A stretch of 64,000 nt of DNA, taken from positions 62,001 through 126,000 of the forward strand of contig JANXSF010000041.1 in NCBI GenBank assembly GCA_025352795.1. The letters are read 5' to 3'. Source of the stretch: Acidobacteriota bacterium. GTDB taxonomy: Bacteria > Acidobacteriota > Terriglobia > Bryobacterales > Bryobacteraceae. Below, piece after piece: positions 9,020-19,405 of this stretch. The notes below the pieces were generated by a model, which had not been told where the DNA came from, did not search any database, and was given only the letters and a program-made list of their open reading frames with translations. The position numbers and the translations under genes are program-made. Numbering within the stretch: the first letter of the stretch is position 1; each line of letters begins with the position of its first letter.

Positions 9020-10000
9020 TTAGGCGATTACAGCCTGTCCACCCTGTTTTCTTTCAAGAGCCATAGCTCCTTCAAGTGCACGAATGGCGATGGCGGTCTG
9101 TTCGTCTGATGGGGGCTGTGTGGTGATGCGCTGTAACCACATTCCAGGCTTAGTAACCAAGGCCATAGCTGAGCCCTGCTTGCGTGCGGCGAAGCGGATG
9201 ACTTCGTAACTTAGCCCCACGATGGGTAGTGTTAAAACAACCCTTGCCAACAACTTGTAACGCCAGTCTTCAAACGGCAGGAACATGTAAATGAGCATGG
9301 ATAAGAACATTAGCGTCATCAGGAAGCTGGTGCCACAACGAGGATGCCAGGTTACGAATTTCTGGGCGTTTTCAACCGTTACAGGCTGACCGGATTCAAA
9401 GTTGAAAACGACTTTATGCTCGCCACCGTGGAACTGAAACAGGCCTTTCATTTCGGTGCTTTTCGACAGCGCCCACATGAGACCAACCAGAATTCCAATG
9501 CGGATAATGCCATCCACAAAGTTGAATAAAATCAGATTGTTCAACGCCGGAGTTACTGTCTTCAATCCAGTGGTAAGTGCCAGCGGCAAAGCCTTGTATA
9601 GAACTAACGCAAAGACAACCGAGAAAATAATGTTGAGGCGCATCATCCATTCAGGAATCTGCGTCTTCTCGCCAGTCTTTTCATCGGGAGGCATGGCCGT
9701 TTGGGCAGAAAAATTCATCACTTTGACTCCCAGCCAAAGCGCATGACCAAGAGTGCCGATGCCACGGAGAATAGGAAGCTTGAAAATGGGAAATTTTTCC
9801 GAGAGTCGATCCAATTTTCCTTCTTCGGTAATAATTTCGCCGTCATGTTGACGCACTGCAACGCAATAGCCGTGAGGTGCGCGCATCATCACGCCTTCCA
9901 TCACCGCTTGGCCACCGATTAGCGTGGTTTCTTCCCCATTTTCCATCACAGGAACCAATTGAGTTGCCGCCGCCAGACGGAAGAATTGTTTCAAAAGCAC
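9020..10000 (-). CDS. DUF1385 integral membrane protein (YqhQ-like)
   Basis: 326 residues from a GTG at 10000; an in-frame ATG at 9946 (MENGEETTL) is an alternative start. The GGQAVMEGVMMRAP segment near residues 29-42 and the HGGEHKVVFNFE segment are hallmarks of DUF1385. About four to five hydrophobic helices are visible, e.g. IIFSVVFALVLYKALPLAL, LILFNFVDGIIRIGILVGLMWAL and FLMTLMFLSMLIYMFLPF, so it is an inner-membrane protein. Function is unknown in the family. Its place directly upstream of prfA and prmC is conserved in several phyla as far as I recall, which hints at a role linked to translation or envelope homeostasis, but this is inference. Confidence 0.88.
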   Translation of the reverse strand: MLLKQFFRLAAATQLVPVMENGEETTLIGGQAVMEGVMMRAPHGYCVAVRQHDGEIITEEGKLDRLSEKFPIFKLPILRGIGTLGHALWLGVKVMNFSAQTAMPPDEKTGEKTQIPEWMMRLNIIFSVVFALVLYKALPLALTTGLKTVTPALNNLILFNFVDGIIRIGILVGLMWALSKSTEMKGLFQFHGGEHKVVFNFESGQPVTVENAQKFVTWHPRCGTSFLMTLMFLSMLIYMFLPFEDWRYKLLARVVLTLPIVGLSYEVIRFAARKQGSAMALVTKPGMWLQRITTQPPSDEQTAIAIRALEGAMALERKQGGQAVIA

Positions 10001-10194
10001 GAGTCTTGTCGCTCCTAATTACCAGTATAGCTGGTAGGGTGTCTGAAGAAGAACATACAGCCTCTCCAAACCAGTTAGATTCCGTTGGCCCCGGTTAAGT
10101 TGCGTCTCATTTAAGGGGTTTTGCTATCAATGATTTGGAGAAGCTCGACAGCAGTTTATCGGCGGTTGGAAAGAAAACAGCCTTAGCTGGTGAT

Positions 10195-13100
10195 TCACGG
10201 TCGTAACAAACTGAGAATGGTAACCCCATGCTTTTCCGCGGTGCCTTTGCCAATACCTGGAACATTCAAAAGCTGCTCGGTATTCGTCGGACGTTGTTCC
10301 ACCAAAGCGCGTAGAGTTTGATCGCTGAACACCCTGAAAGCAGGGGTTTTCCGTCGCTTTGCTTCCACCATGCGCCAGGCCCGTAGCTTCGCTTCCAGTT
10401 TCGGATTAACAACGGAAGCAGATTTTTTCGCAGATTTCCGACCCTTCGTGAGGCTCTTTTGTCCCTTCGGTCGATTGATGGATGACTCCGTTTTCACCAA
10501 GAGTTCAACCTCTGAAGTTTCATCTAAATCTGCTGCATCGCGAGTCAAAGCTGCCTTGCGATAAGGAATCTGCTTGCCGTCTTTCTCAAAAATCGCATCG
10601 GTGAGGGTCAGAAATCCCAATCGCACCATGGCCCCTAATACTTGTTCAAATTCATCGCGAGTCATTTCCCCATGAGGGAACAATTCGGAATGAAGCTTGC
10701 CGGTGGATTTCCCTGACTGCTCTCGCAGCACTTTCACTACCCGATCAAACGCCTTGCGTTCCTGTTTGGTAGCTGGGCGAAACTTTTGTGCCTCGCAATT
10801 TGCAGGGGCACAAAAATCACAAATCCCACAGGCCGTTTTGGAATCGGAAAGATCGCCAAAGTGCCGTACCAGGGCGGCCATGCGGCATTGGTTCCCTTCC
10901 GCAAAGCGCAACACATGGGCAATTTGTTCCCGCCGCTGCTCACCATGGGCCAAGTACGAGCTACGCCAATTGGCGTGACCTTTCGTGCCATTTTCTAAGA
11001 AGTCCAGAATAGCGCCGCCGTGAATCCATAATTTTTCCAGCGCCTTATCGAACACATCGGGATCTATGCGCGCTTTCCTCTGCAAGTCATCTTTGGATTT
11101 CGGCTCGCTGGAGAGTAGAGCGTAAATCCGGTCCAGCACTGGCACTTCCGGATAGTCCCGCTCCACAAAAAAATCATGCGTGTAACGATCGGCGTAGGAG
11201 TGCATCAGCACCACCCGGCTAGGATTGCCGTCCCGCCCGGCGCGACCAATTTCCTGATAGTAGCCTTCAATGGTCCCAGGCAAAGCGGTATGGATAACGG
11301 TGCGGATATCGGGCTTGTCAATCCCCATGCCGAAGGCGATTGTGGCGACCATCACTTGCAGTTTGCCCGCCTGAAACCGTTCCTGCACCGATTGACGATG
11401 GGCTGCGTCCAGCCCGGCGTGATAGGCAGCCGCAGGCATCACGCGCGCCAATTCCGCCGATAAAGATTCCACCTGCTTTCGCGTCGGCGCGTAGATAATG
11501 GCGGGGCGCCGTTCTTCATCGTCCAACAATTCCAGCACCAACCTGGAACGGTCAGTGGGAGAAATTTCCACCACTTCTATCGCAAGGTTGGATCGTCGGA
11601 AGCCGTGAATGAACTTGGCTGCTTCCGATAACCCCAACTGCGCGGCAATGTCTTTTTGCACCATCACCGTCGCCGTAGCAGTCAATGCAACCACGGGGGC
11701 CGGTCGTAAGCTGGGAAGATGCTGGCCGAACATACGGTAATCAGGCCGAAAATCGTGACCCCATTGGGAAATGCAGTGCGCTTCATCAATGGCAATCAGG
11801 GACGGCTTACGCTTGGCAAGCATCTCTGGGAAGCCGGCAACTCGAAGCCGTTCGGGAGCAATGAAAAGGAACTGCAATTTCCCATTTAGATAATCAATGC
11901 AGGTCTGCCGTGATGCGGCGCGGTCGCGACCAGAGTGAATGCGTCCGACAGCGAAACCCAAGCTGGCAAGCTTGGCCACTTGATCTTCCATCAACGCGAT
12001 CAAGGGGCTGATGACGAGTGTTGTGCCACCCCTGGCAATACCGGGAAGTTGGTAACACAAGGACTTGCCGGAGCCGGTGGGCATGACCAGCAACACGTCA
12101 CGCCCTTCAATGACGGCGTTGCAAACAGCTTCCTGATTGGCCCGAAAGCCTGGATAGCCGAAGCCCTTTGTGAGTAGATCCGATAAGCTGCTGAAAGTCT
12201 GCGGCTCACTCAGAACCACTTCTACCAGGGGCTTTGAAACAACTTCGGACTTCTTCGCAATTTGTGGCGAGCCCGCTTTTCCAACCACATCGGTCACATA
12301 GGCTTCAATGCCGGAAAGGAACCCATCGAGCTGTGCCCCGCCCTTCTCAATGCGTTTCAGGTAAGCTTCCCACTGGCCGGTCATAATGGGACTCTTCACT
12401 TCTGGATGAACGACTTCAATCAGACGGATACCTTTATCGGTTGCCTCAAGGCTCTTGCCATCGCGAACAATGTATTCGCGTTTCAACAGCACTTCAATGA
12501 TGGAAGCGCGGGTGGCCGGGGTGCCTAGACCGCCTTCTTTCATGGCGTCGGAAAGTTCCTTTTCATCCAGCGTCTTGCCGGCTGTATCCATGGCCGTGAG
12601 CAGCGTGCCTTCTGTAAATCGACGAGGGGCTCGGGTCTTTTTGCTAACTGCCTCCACATCCACCACATCTTGCTGTTGATCCTTTTCAAGCGAAGGCGGC
12701 AGCACTTGTTCATCAGTGTTTTTCTCCGCGGCCTTCCCTTTTTTCTTTTCAGCCTGAAGATCCAAAATCTTCCAGCCAACCTGCTTCACTACTGTTCCAG
12801 AGGAATGGTAGCGATCTACAATTCCAGGATTCTCAATTATCGTAATGACAGTGGTGACAGACCAGATGTGATCGTCATGCCATGCGCTTAATAAGCGTCG
12901 AGCGATAAGGTCATAAATTTTGGTTTCATCGGCAGATAAATTGGCTCTGCCGGGGGGCGTGGTTGTGGGAATAATGGCGTGGTGATCGCTGACTTTGGCG
13001 GCATCCACGTAACGACGGCTCAATAGACGATCGCCAGTGCCTAGTGCAAAATACTTGCCATACTGTGGTTCCAATTGCTTAACGATTGCAGGCAATGTTG

Positions 13101-14142
13101 CAGCAACGTCGGCGGGAAGATGTCGGCTATCTGTTCGCGGATAGCTGATGAGCTTATGCTTTTCGTACAACGCCTGGGCTAAATCCAGAGTCTTCTGCGC
13201 GGACATGCCGAACAGCCGATTGGCGTGACGTTGCAGTTCGGTCAAGTCATAAAGAAACGGCGGAACCATCCGTTGCGTTTCCAATTTCAGGGATTCCACT
13301 TTGGCCTTGCCGGATTGAGCGCGGGCTACAATATCCTTCGCTTCCGCACCATCGGCGGGCAATCGCATGGACTGCTGCAGAGATTCCTTGTCGGCTGCAT
13401 TCATGGCTTGCGGACGGAACCAAGTGCCCTGGTAGACACCGCCTTTGGGTGTCGCAGTAGGACGGAAGGTGGCGATCACTTCCTTGTAATCTTCGGGCAC
13501 GAAAGCTCTGAATGCCAGTTCCCGTTCCACCACCATGGCCAGTGTTGGAGTTTGCACGCGGCCTACGGAAAGCTCTTCGCCACAAGCCAATGTATAGGCT
13601 CGGGAAAGATTCATGCCCACAAGCCAATCGGCACGGCTACGGCCACGGGCAGCATCGGCTAAGCCATCGTAAGTCGAGGCGGGCTTCAGAGAATCGAAAC
13701 CTTTTCGGATGGCTTCGGGAGTGAGCGAAGAAATCCACAATCGATCTACAGGCTTCTGCGAATTTGCAGCTTCGTAGATATAGCGGAAAATCAGCTCACC
13801 TTCGCGTCCAGCATCCGTCGCACAAACAATGCGGCTGATTTTGGGTGAGGTTAATATCTTTCGAACGGTTTCAAACTGGTCTTTCGTTTTGTCATAAACA
13901 ACGAGCGGCCAAGACTGCGGCAGCATGGGCAATGTATCCCGACGCCAACTTTTCCAAGCGGGGTTAATTTCATGCGGCTGCGCCAAAGCGGCAAGATGCC
14001 CAATAGCCCAAGTGACCACGTAGCCGTTCCCATGGAGGAAGTTATCCCCTTTGGTGGTGGCGCCCAAGACTTTGGCGATGTCGCGGGCTACGGACGGCTT
14101 TTCGGCTAGCACTGCAATGGAGCCGCTGGTATCGGTCTGCAT
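10195..14142 (-). CDS. DNA topoisomerase III - RecQ helicase fusion protein
   Basis: One uninterrupted 1315-codon frame from ATG 14142. Residues 8-150: TOPRIM domain, with AEKPS (Glu14) and DAGREGE (Asp110 to Glu116). The active-site tyrosine is Tyr334 in LISYPRTDSR; the topoisomerase body continues to about 620 and ends without the C-terminal zinc fingers seen in many type IA enzymes. After a short linker (about 625-648), a complete RecQ helicase follows: Walker A MPTGSGKS (687-694), DEAH (786-789) with the RecQ aromatic loop ISQWGHDFRPDYR, VATIAFGMGIDKPD (932-944), motif VI QEIGRAGRDG (963-972), the RecQ zinc site Cys1086, Cys1105, Cys1108 and Cys1111, a winged-helix region and a C-terminal HRDC domain (about 1246-1315). 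All catalytic residues of both enzymes are present, so the protein should couple duplex unwinding to strand passage, like the separate RecQ-TopIII (BLM-TOP3A) pair that dissolves double Holliday junctions. Flanked by an unrelated gene 47 bp upstream on the other strand. Confidence 0.93.
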   Translation of the reverse strand: MQTDTSGSIAVLAEKPSVARDIAKVLGATTKGDNFLHGNGYVVTWAIGHLAALAQPHEINPAWKSWRRDTLPMLPQSWPLVVYDKTKDQFETVRKILTSPKISRIVCATDAGREGELIFRYIYEAANSQKPVDRLWISSLTPEAIRKGFDSLKPASTYDGLADAARGRSRADWLVGMNLSRAYTLACGEELSVGRVQTPTLAMVVERELAFRAFVPEDYKEVIATFRPTATPKGGVYQGTWFRPQAMNAADKESLQQSMRLPADGAEAKDIVARAQSGKAKVESLKLETQRMVPPFLYDLTELQRHANRLFGMSAQKTLDLAQALYEKHKLISYPRTDSRHLPADVAATLPAIVKQLEPQYGKYFALGTGDRLLSRRYVDAAKVSDHHAIIPTTTPPGRANLSADETKIYDLIARRLLSAWHDDHIWSVTTVITIIENPGIVDRYHSSGTVVKQVGWKILDLQAEKKKGKAAEKNTDEQVLPPSLEKDQQQDVVDVEAVSKKTRAPRRFTEGTLLTAMDTAGKTLDEKELSDAMKEGGLGTPATRASIIEVLLKREYIVRDGKSLEATDKGIRLIEVVHPEVKSPIMTGQWEAYLKRIEKGGAQLDGFLSGIEAYVTDVVGKAGSPQIAKKSEVVSKPLVEVVLSEPQTFSSLSDLLTKGFGYPGFRANQEAVCNAVIEGRDVLLVMPTGSGKSLCYQLPGIARGGTTLVISPLIALMEDQVAKLASLGFAVGRIHSGRDRAASRQTCIDYLNGKLQFLFIAPERLRVAGFPEMLAKRKPSLIAIDEAHCISQWGHDFRPDYRMFGQHLPSLRPAPVVALTATATVMVQKDIAAQLGLSEAAKFIHGFRRSNLAIEVVEISPTDRSRLVLELLDDEERRPAIIYAPTRKQVESLSAELARVMPAAAYHAGLDAAHRQSVQERFQAGKLQVMVATIAFGMGIDKPDIRTVIHTALPGTIEGYYQEIGRAGRDGNPSRVVLMHSYADRYTHDFFVERDYPEVPVLDRIYALLSSEPKSKDDLQRKARIDPDVFDKALEKLWIHGGAILDFLENGTKGHANWRSSYLAHGEQRREQIAHVLRFAEGNQCRMAALVRHFGDLSDSKTACGICDFCAPANCEAQKFRPATKQERKAFDRVVKVLREQSGKSTGKLHSELFPHGEMTRDEFEQVLGAMVRLGFLTLTDAIFEKDGKQIPYRKAALTRDAADLDETSEVELLVKTESSINRPKGQKSLTKGRKSAKKSASVVNPKLEAKLRAWRMVEAKRRKTPAFRVFSDQTLRALVEQRPTNTEQLLNVPGIGKGTAEKHGVTILSLLRP

Positions 14143-14189
14143 GAACCCTTCCAGTTTAACGAGCGATGGACGGATATACTAAAATCTTT

Positions 14190-14498
14190 ATGACAAATTA
14201 TGCAGGAACGTTGTTGACGGTGGTGGCAGAAATGCAGGCCAAGCCTGGAAGTGAGGCTGATTTGCGGCGCGAATTGCTGACATTGGTGGAACACACAACG
14301 CAAGAAGATGGGTGCGTTCAGTATGATTTGCATGAAAGCACTGCGACTCTGGGGCAGTTCGTTTTCTATGAAAACTGGACGTCTGCGGCAGCTTTGGAAA
14401 AGCACGGAGGGTCAGCGCATATTCAAGCGTTTCGAGCCAAGGCGTCGGGACTGCTGGCTGGACAATCGCGCATTGTAACGTATCATCGCATTGGCTGA
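14190..14498 (+). CDS. Antibiotic biosynthesis monooxygenase (ABM)/YgiN-like domain protein
   Basis: A 102-residue single-domain protein of the dimeric alpha+beta barrel type. LLTVVAEMQAKPGSE at the start, then EDGCVQYDLHES and FVFYENWTSAAALEKHGGSAHIQAF are typical ABM-family segments seen in putative quinol monooxygenases and heme-degrading relatives. I chose the ATG at 14190 (MTNYAGTLL); a frame extending to 14166 adds eight unlikely residues. It is divergent from the topoisomerase-helicase gene (47 bp) and ends 1 nt before the ATG of the secreted hydrolase, so these two are likely co-transcribed. Substrate unknown. Confidence 0.8.
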   Translation: MTNYAGTLLTVVAEMQAKPGSEADLRRELLTLVEHTTQEDGCVQYDLHESTATLGQFVFYENWTSAAALEKHGGSAHIQAFRAKASGLLAGQSRIVTYHRIG

Positions 14499-14499
14499 T

Positions 14500-15795
14500 A
14501 TGCGACGTTATCTATTCCTGCTTACGATTTTCGTTCCAGCATTCGTCGCTCAAAAATTGCAATTGGGGCAAGTCAACGAACGGGTGACCAGCCCTTCCGT
14601 TGCCGCACAATCCTACGCGCTCTATTTGCCGTCCAACTACTCAGATGCGAAAAAGTGGCCGGTAGTGTTTGTCTTCGATCCAGGGGCAAGAGCGCTGCCC
14701 ACAATCGAACTATTTCGAGAAGGCGCAGAAAAGTATGGTTACCTGGTTTTCTGTTCCTGGAATTCTCGAAACGGTTCTTGGAACCAGACAACTGCTGCGA
14801 TGGAAACAATGTGGAACGACGCACTAGGCGGCTTTTCTGTGGATGAAAAGCAGTTTTATACGGCAGGATATTCTGGTGGTTCACGCGCTGCTGTTACCTT
14901 CGCATTGGCAACAAAAGCGATAGCCGGGGTGATTGCTGACGGTGCTGGATTTGCAACGCCTACGCCACCGGCGAAGATTCCATTCGCAACTTTTCTGGTC
15001 ACCAGTACGGAAGATTTCAATTGGCTTGAGATGCATTCGTTGAATCGTCATATGGAAAAGGTGAAGGCAGCCCACCACTTTACCATTGTGGAAGGTCCGC
15101 ACCGTTGGCCACCGGCTGCGACGATTACGCAAGGCTTGGAATGGCTGCGAATCCGGGCGATGCGCGATGGTAAGGTGCCGAAGGACGCCGCCTTGATCTT
15201 GTCTTTCACGCAGGCCAGATTGGAAGAAATAGCAGCATTATCTGGCGATCCACTCAATCTTGTGCGCGCCTATCAATTCCTTGGCGACGATTTGGACGAC
15301 CAGAATTGGACATTGAAGGCTGAGGAATTGCGCAAATCGAAATCGTTGAAACAGGCAGTACGTCGGGAACAGGATGAGGAGCGAAGCATGCAGGGATTAT
15401 ATACGGACTTCCATCAACTGCTGAATGCCGTGGACCAAGGTCAAGAAGGAATGGCCGCAGCCAAGCGTTGGGTGGAATCGCAAACTGCAGTTGTGAAAGG
15501 TGCCGAGGATAGTCAGAATCGCCGAGTGGTGCGGCGCACATTGAGTGGTCTGGCCTCTTCATTGGTGGAAGAAAGGCTGGAACTAGAGCGGCAAAAGAAG
15601 TATGACCAGTTGGCGAGGAGCCTGCAATTAGCGATTGAATTTCCTACGGTGAGGCCCAACGTTTACCTTGAACTGGCAGTGGCCCATGTTAAAAGTGGAA
15701 ATAAAAAAGCAGCGCTCGATGCACTGGAGCTGGCCGCGAATAAGGGCGTTTTGGATCTGGTGGCGTTAAATCGCAACGTGGGGCTGGAACCATGA
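14500..15795 (+). CDS. Secreted alpha/beta hydrolase with C-terminal helical repeat region
   Basis: 431 residues from ATG 14500, immediately after the ABM stop. Residues 1-17 look like a signal peptide (LFLLTIFVPAFVAQ). The core YALYLPSNY...PVVFVFDPGAR...FYTAGYSGGSRAAV resembles esterase/PHB-depolymerase-like folds, with GYSGGS as the nucleophile elbow; a His (EGPHRWPP) sits at the expected late position. From about residue 270 the protein changes to charged helical sequence with a TPR-like end (AVAHVKSGNKKAALDALELAANKG). Probably periplasmic. Substrate unknown. Confidence 0.7.
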   Translation: MRRYLFLLTIFVPAFVAQKLQLGQVNERVTSPSVAAQSYALYLPSNYSDAKKWPVVFVFDPGARALPTIELFREGAEKYGYLVFCSWNSRNGSWNQTTAAMETMWNDALGGFSVDEKQFYTAGYSGGSRAAVTFALATKAIAGVIADGAGFATPTPPAKIPFATFLVTSTEDFNWLEMHSLNRHMEKVKAAHHFTIVEGPHRWPPAATITQGLEWLRIRAMRDGKVPKDAALILSFTQARLEEIAALSGDPLNLVRAYQFLGDDLDDQNWTLKAEELRKSKSLKQAVRREQDEERSMQGLYTDFHQLLNAVDQGQEGMAAAKRWVESQTAVVKGAEDSQNRRVVRRTLSGLASSLVEERLELERQKKYDQLARSLQLAIEFPTVRPNVYLELAVAHVKSGNKKAALDALELAANKGVLDLVALNRNVGLEP

Positions 15796-15831
15796 AGAGC
15801 GATCCTCGCTGGGTTGCGATTGTTAATCAGA

Positions 15832-18800
15832 TCAAAAAATAAGCTTCGCCGATACTTGCATCACACGCGGAAAATTCTGTTGATCCAACGGCAACATGCC
15901 GAAGCGGACACTGGTAATGCCAGTATCTGGGGCTTTATAGATGGGGTGATTCATCAGATTAAACGCCTCCCCGCGAAGGTTAAACTTCCAACGTTCAGTG
16001 AGGGCGAAGGTTTTGGCCACTGCAAGATTAATGGCAAGGTTATCCATTTGCCGCAGCCAGGCATAGCGATCCGGAACTACACGCAACGTGTAGGATGCGC
16101 GTGCGCGATAGTTGCAGCTCTTGTCATTGTTGAACCAGCGATCCTTGGTTTGGTTTTCGACAACAAGATCGGCGCAATTGGAAAGTGCATCGATTCCGGC
16201 CACGGGATTACCGGACGTGAAACGGTAGATCCAGTTGACATTCCACCCGCTGATCACTTGATGCACAAACTTATTTGGTTTCGGAAGGAAATGGCGACCC
16301 TTGCCGAAAGGAATGTCCCACACACCGCTGTAGGAAATATTCTGTGGTTTATCGTAACTAACCAATTCATGCACTGGCTCTTCGTTAAGATTCCAATTGT
16401 TCAGCCGGTTAGACGACTGCATGTTTTTAGAAAATGTATACGAGAAAACCATGGTGAGAGCACCGCTTACATTTCGATTTCCGCCGAATAGTTTTTGGGC
16501 GCTCAACTGCAATGAATCGTAACGTATTTTTGTCCAAAGGTTAGTGCTAATCGTAATGCCATTGAATGATGGATAAGGGTAGAAAAGATTTTGCGCCGCG
16601 ACTGTGGAACTAGCTCCGAAGGTGCTGTTGGCGGGGAGAATTCCAAAGAAAGGGTTAGGTACTGTGCGGGTTAGAAACGTGGTGGTCTTTTGGCCCTGAA
16701 GGAAAATATCCGTCGGCAAATAATCACTGTTGTAAGCCAAACTATCGTGATTGGTGATGCTACCCACGTAAGAAGCGTCCAGCAAAACATTCCACCACAT
16801 GTGCCGTTGCAGTCCGAAAGAATACTGGAATGTTCTAGGGATGGGCCGTTGACGTCCATCGAAACTAACCCCATTGCCGATGTTGGTAAGTAACCCGCGT
16901 TCTCTACCGGAAGGAGCAGTAATTCCGTTTGGAAATGGATTGGCCAAGCTATAAGGACCGCCGGAAGCGCCGGTGAGAGCGGCTGGGCTGATGCCGCCGT
17001 TCAGCGATGCCTGATAAGCCGTTTGCTGACTGAAGCCATCTGTATACCCACCTTGGGCAGCAGTGCGATGGACAATGCCAAACCCAGTCCGTAAAACTGT
17101 ACGCGGAGCGAAAGCCCAGGCGATGCCAATGCGTGGTTGAAGGTTTGTCCAATCAGTGTTGTAAGTGTGACGTGAGGCACCAGGTTCAATGAAAGTCTTG
17201 CCACCATAGATGGCAATTGGCGGTGGTGGAAAGGGGAAAGCGTTAGCTTTGTTCGCATCATAGACCGCTTTGTTAGCGTTCCAGGCAGACAAGATGCGAT
17301 CACTCAGTGGATTCACTGCCTTATAATCGAAGCCTGTATTCATGCGGTTCCAACGTTCGACAAAGGGGAATTGAACGTCGTATCGTAAGCCAAGATTCAC
17401 CGTAAGCTTCCGACTTGCCTTCCAATCGTTCTGGACGAATAAGGCAATGGCTGGCCAACTGCGATAGTAGGTATCGTTCCAATCAAGAAAGCCTGAGCCG
17501 GGCGCACCTAATAACATGTCAGCGATTCCAGATCCATCGGACACCGTTCCACCACGCAATGGGTATTGACGAGTGGCCGAGCGATCAAAGCTAAATTGAC
17601 CGTTTGGTCTGCCCAATGCTGCCAGATCCAATGGAAGCGTAGACCACATCCAAACCCATACGAATCGTTTTCTTGCCGCTTGTCATGGTGAGGGTTGGGA
17701 CAACATTCCATTGATTGCTTGTGCTCCATGTGAACAAATTAGATCCATTGCCGAAGAGGTTGGCGAACTGATCGGTAATGAAGCGAGGCGGAAATTCAGA
17801 GGTGCTGGTGGGAGCATGAATCATGTTGGTCATGCCAAGATCTTTCGCCGTGATTGGGTTGCTGAGATCGGCATCGGGAGCATATAGGGTATATCTGCCG
17901 AAGGAGGCGCGCAGGTCAAAGATGGCAGACGGAGAAAGGATCCGAGTCCAACTGGAAATGATATTGAAATTGGTTCGTTCGTTATTGATGTTGCCCGATG
18001 CGGCAGCACCCGGGATACCGGTTTGATTGCGGTATTCCTGACCATGTTGAAAGGTGAACATTGCATAGACTCGGTCACGTTCGCTAATCACCCGATCCCA
18101 GCGGCCCATTGGTTGATCATAAAAATATTTGCCGGTGCTGTTTGAAGCAACAAAGTTTTGAGCCACACCAGCAGCGTTGGGAGTGGGGAAGAAGGTAACC
18201 AGCTTTTGTCCAACAGCACTCAATCGACTGCCGGGCAGCACGTTGCCTGGAAAAGGATCACGAATATATGGGCTGGAACAGGTGGCCACATCTGCCTTGG
18301 CTACGCAATCGTGAACGGTTAGGGGATCGAAAATGTTCACGTTGTATTTGGTGAAATGTTGGCCATCGCGCAAGTCTATTGGCGGTACGCTGGCCACCAC
18401 CGGGAAAGGAACCCGTTCGCGAAATCCTTCAAAACTAAAGAACACAAAATCATGATCTTTTCGGATAGCTCCGCCAACCGTACCGCCGAATTGATTTCGA
18501 ATATTTTTACCGCGAGGGGCACCGACTAAGTTGTTCTGCGTGTAATTAGCGTCGAAAATGGAGTTGCGAATAAAATCGAATAGAGTGCCGTGAATGGCAT
18601 TGGAACCGGACTTTAGTGTGGTGTTCACACTACCGCCGCCGGTACGGCCGATGGCGGCATCGTAAGTATTTGTTTGAACTTTGAACTCTTGAATAGCGTC
18701 CACATTGGGGGCCACTTGCCACGAACCGGTTAGGCTGATAGGTGCCCCGTTGAGGCTAAAACTATTTGAAGTTGGGGCACCGCCGTTCATTACGTACGCA

Positions 18801-19345
18801 CCTGAGGTATCCCAACCGCGTGTTCCTGAATAGCCGGAAGTTCCGAACTGCTCTTGAGTGAACAGCACACCAGGAGTGAGATCCATGAGCATGTATAGTT
18901 GACGTCCGTTCAAAGCGTATTCCGAAGTTTGTAAAGAATCGAAGTTTAATCCAAGGGATGCGTCGGCAGTTTGAATCACTTCGGCACTGGCGTTCACCAC
19001 CATTCGCTCAATCACACTGCCCACTTCAAGATTCAGAGGGAGGTGCAGTTTTTCAGCAACCAGAAGCGTAATGTTTTCTCGCCGCAATTTGTTGAAGCCT
19101 TGCGCTGTCACTTCAATATCGAAGGTGCTGGGTTGAAGAAAAGGGAGAGTATAGTAACCCTGGTGATTGCTGATTGCGACAATTGCGGCGTTGGTGTTGC
19201 GCTGCACAGCTCGGATTTGGGCACCGATAATTGCAGCACCGGAAGAATCCGAAACTTGTCCTGTAATGGTTGCACGAAAGTCTTGCGCCCCTAGACGAAT
19301 TACGGCACAAGCGGAGAGGAAAACAGCTATAAGACAGATGCGCAC
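15832..19345 (-). pseudogene. Oar-like TonB-dependent receptor split by a frameshift
   Basis: Two overlapping frames on the minus strand, 19345-17591 (584 codons, GTG start preceded by a GAGG element) and 17649-15832 (605 codons), together give about 1170 residues, the usual length of acidobacterial carboxypeptidase-regulatory TonB receptors. Frame 1 holds a signal peptide (1-20), a CarboxypepD_reg domain (about 24-108), and the plug/early barrel (AIQEFKVQTNTYDAAIGRTGGGSVN). Frame 2 continues the barrel (FVQNDWKASRKLTVNLGLRYD, LQPRIGIAWAF) and ends in ISAKL-like VMQVSAKLIF. The switch needs skipping one base near 17640-17650, just after a conserved GKKTIRMGLDV segment. Either a real inactivating indel or a sequencing error; without correction the receptor lacks its outer-membrane barrel. 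Intact relatives import large substrates such as oligosaccharides. Confidence 0.85.
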
Positions 19346-19405
19346 GGCGATACCTCGGCAATTAACGATTCTTGGTCTCGCCGATTCTATCTCACTTTTT
19401 CAAGT

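Noticed and set aside
10195-14142. Reverse gyrase
   Set aside because: Domain order is topoisomerase then helicase, the helicase is a true RecQ with zinc and HRDC domains, and the gene content is not that of a hyperthermophile.
15814-16491. 225-codon open frame on the plus strand
   Set aside because: Lies antisense to the end of the TonB receptor, with no recognisable family and composition expected from a shadow frame.
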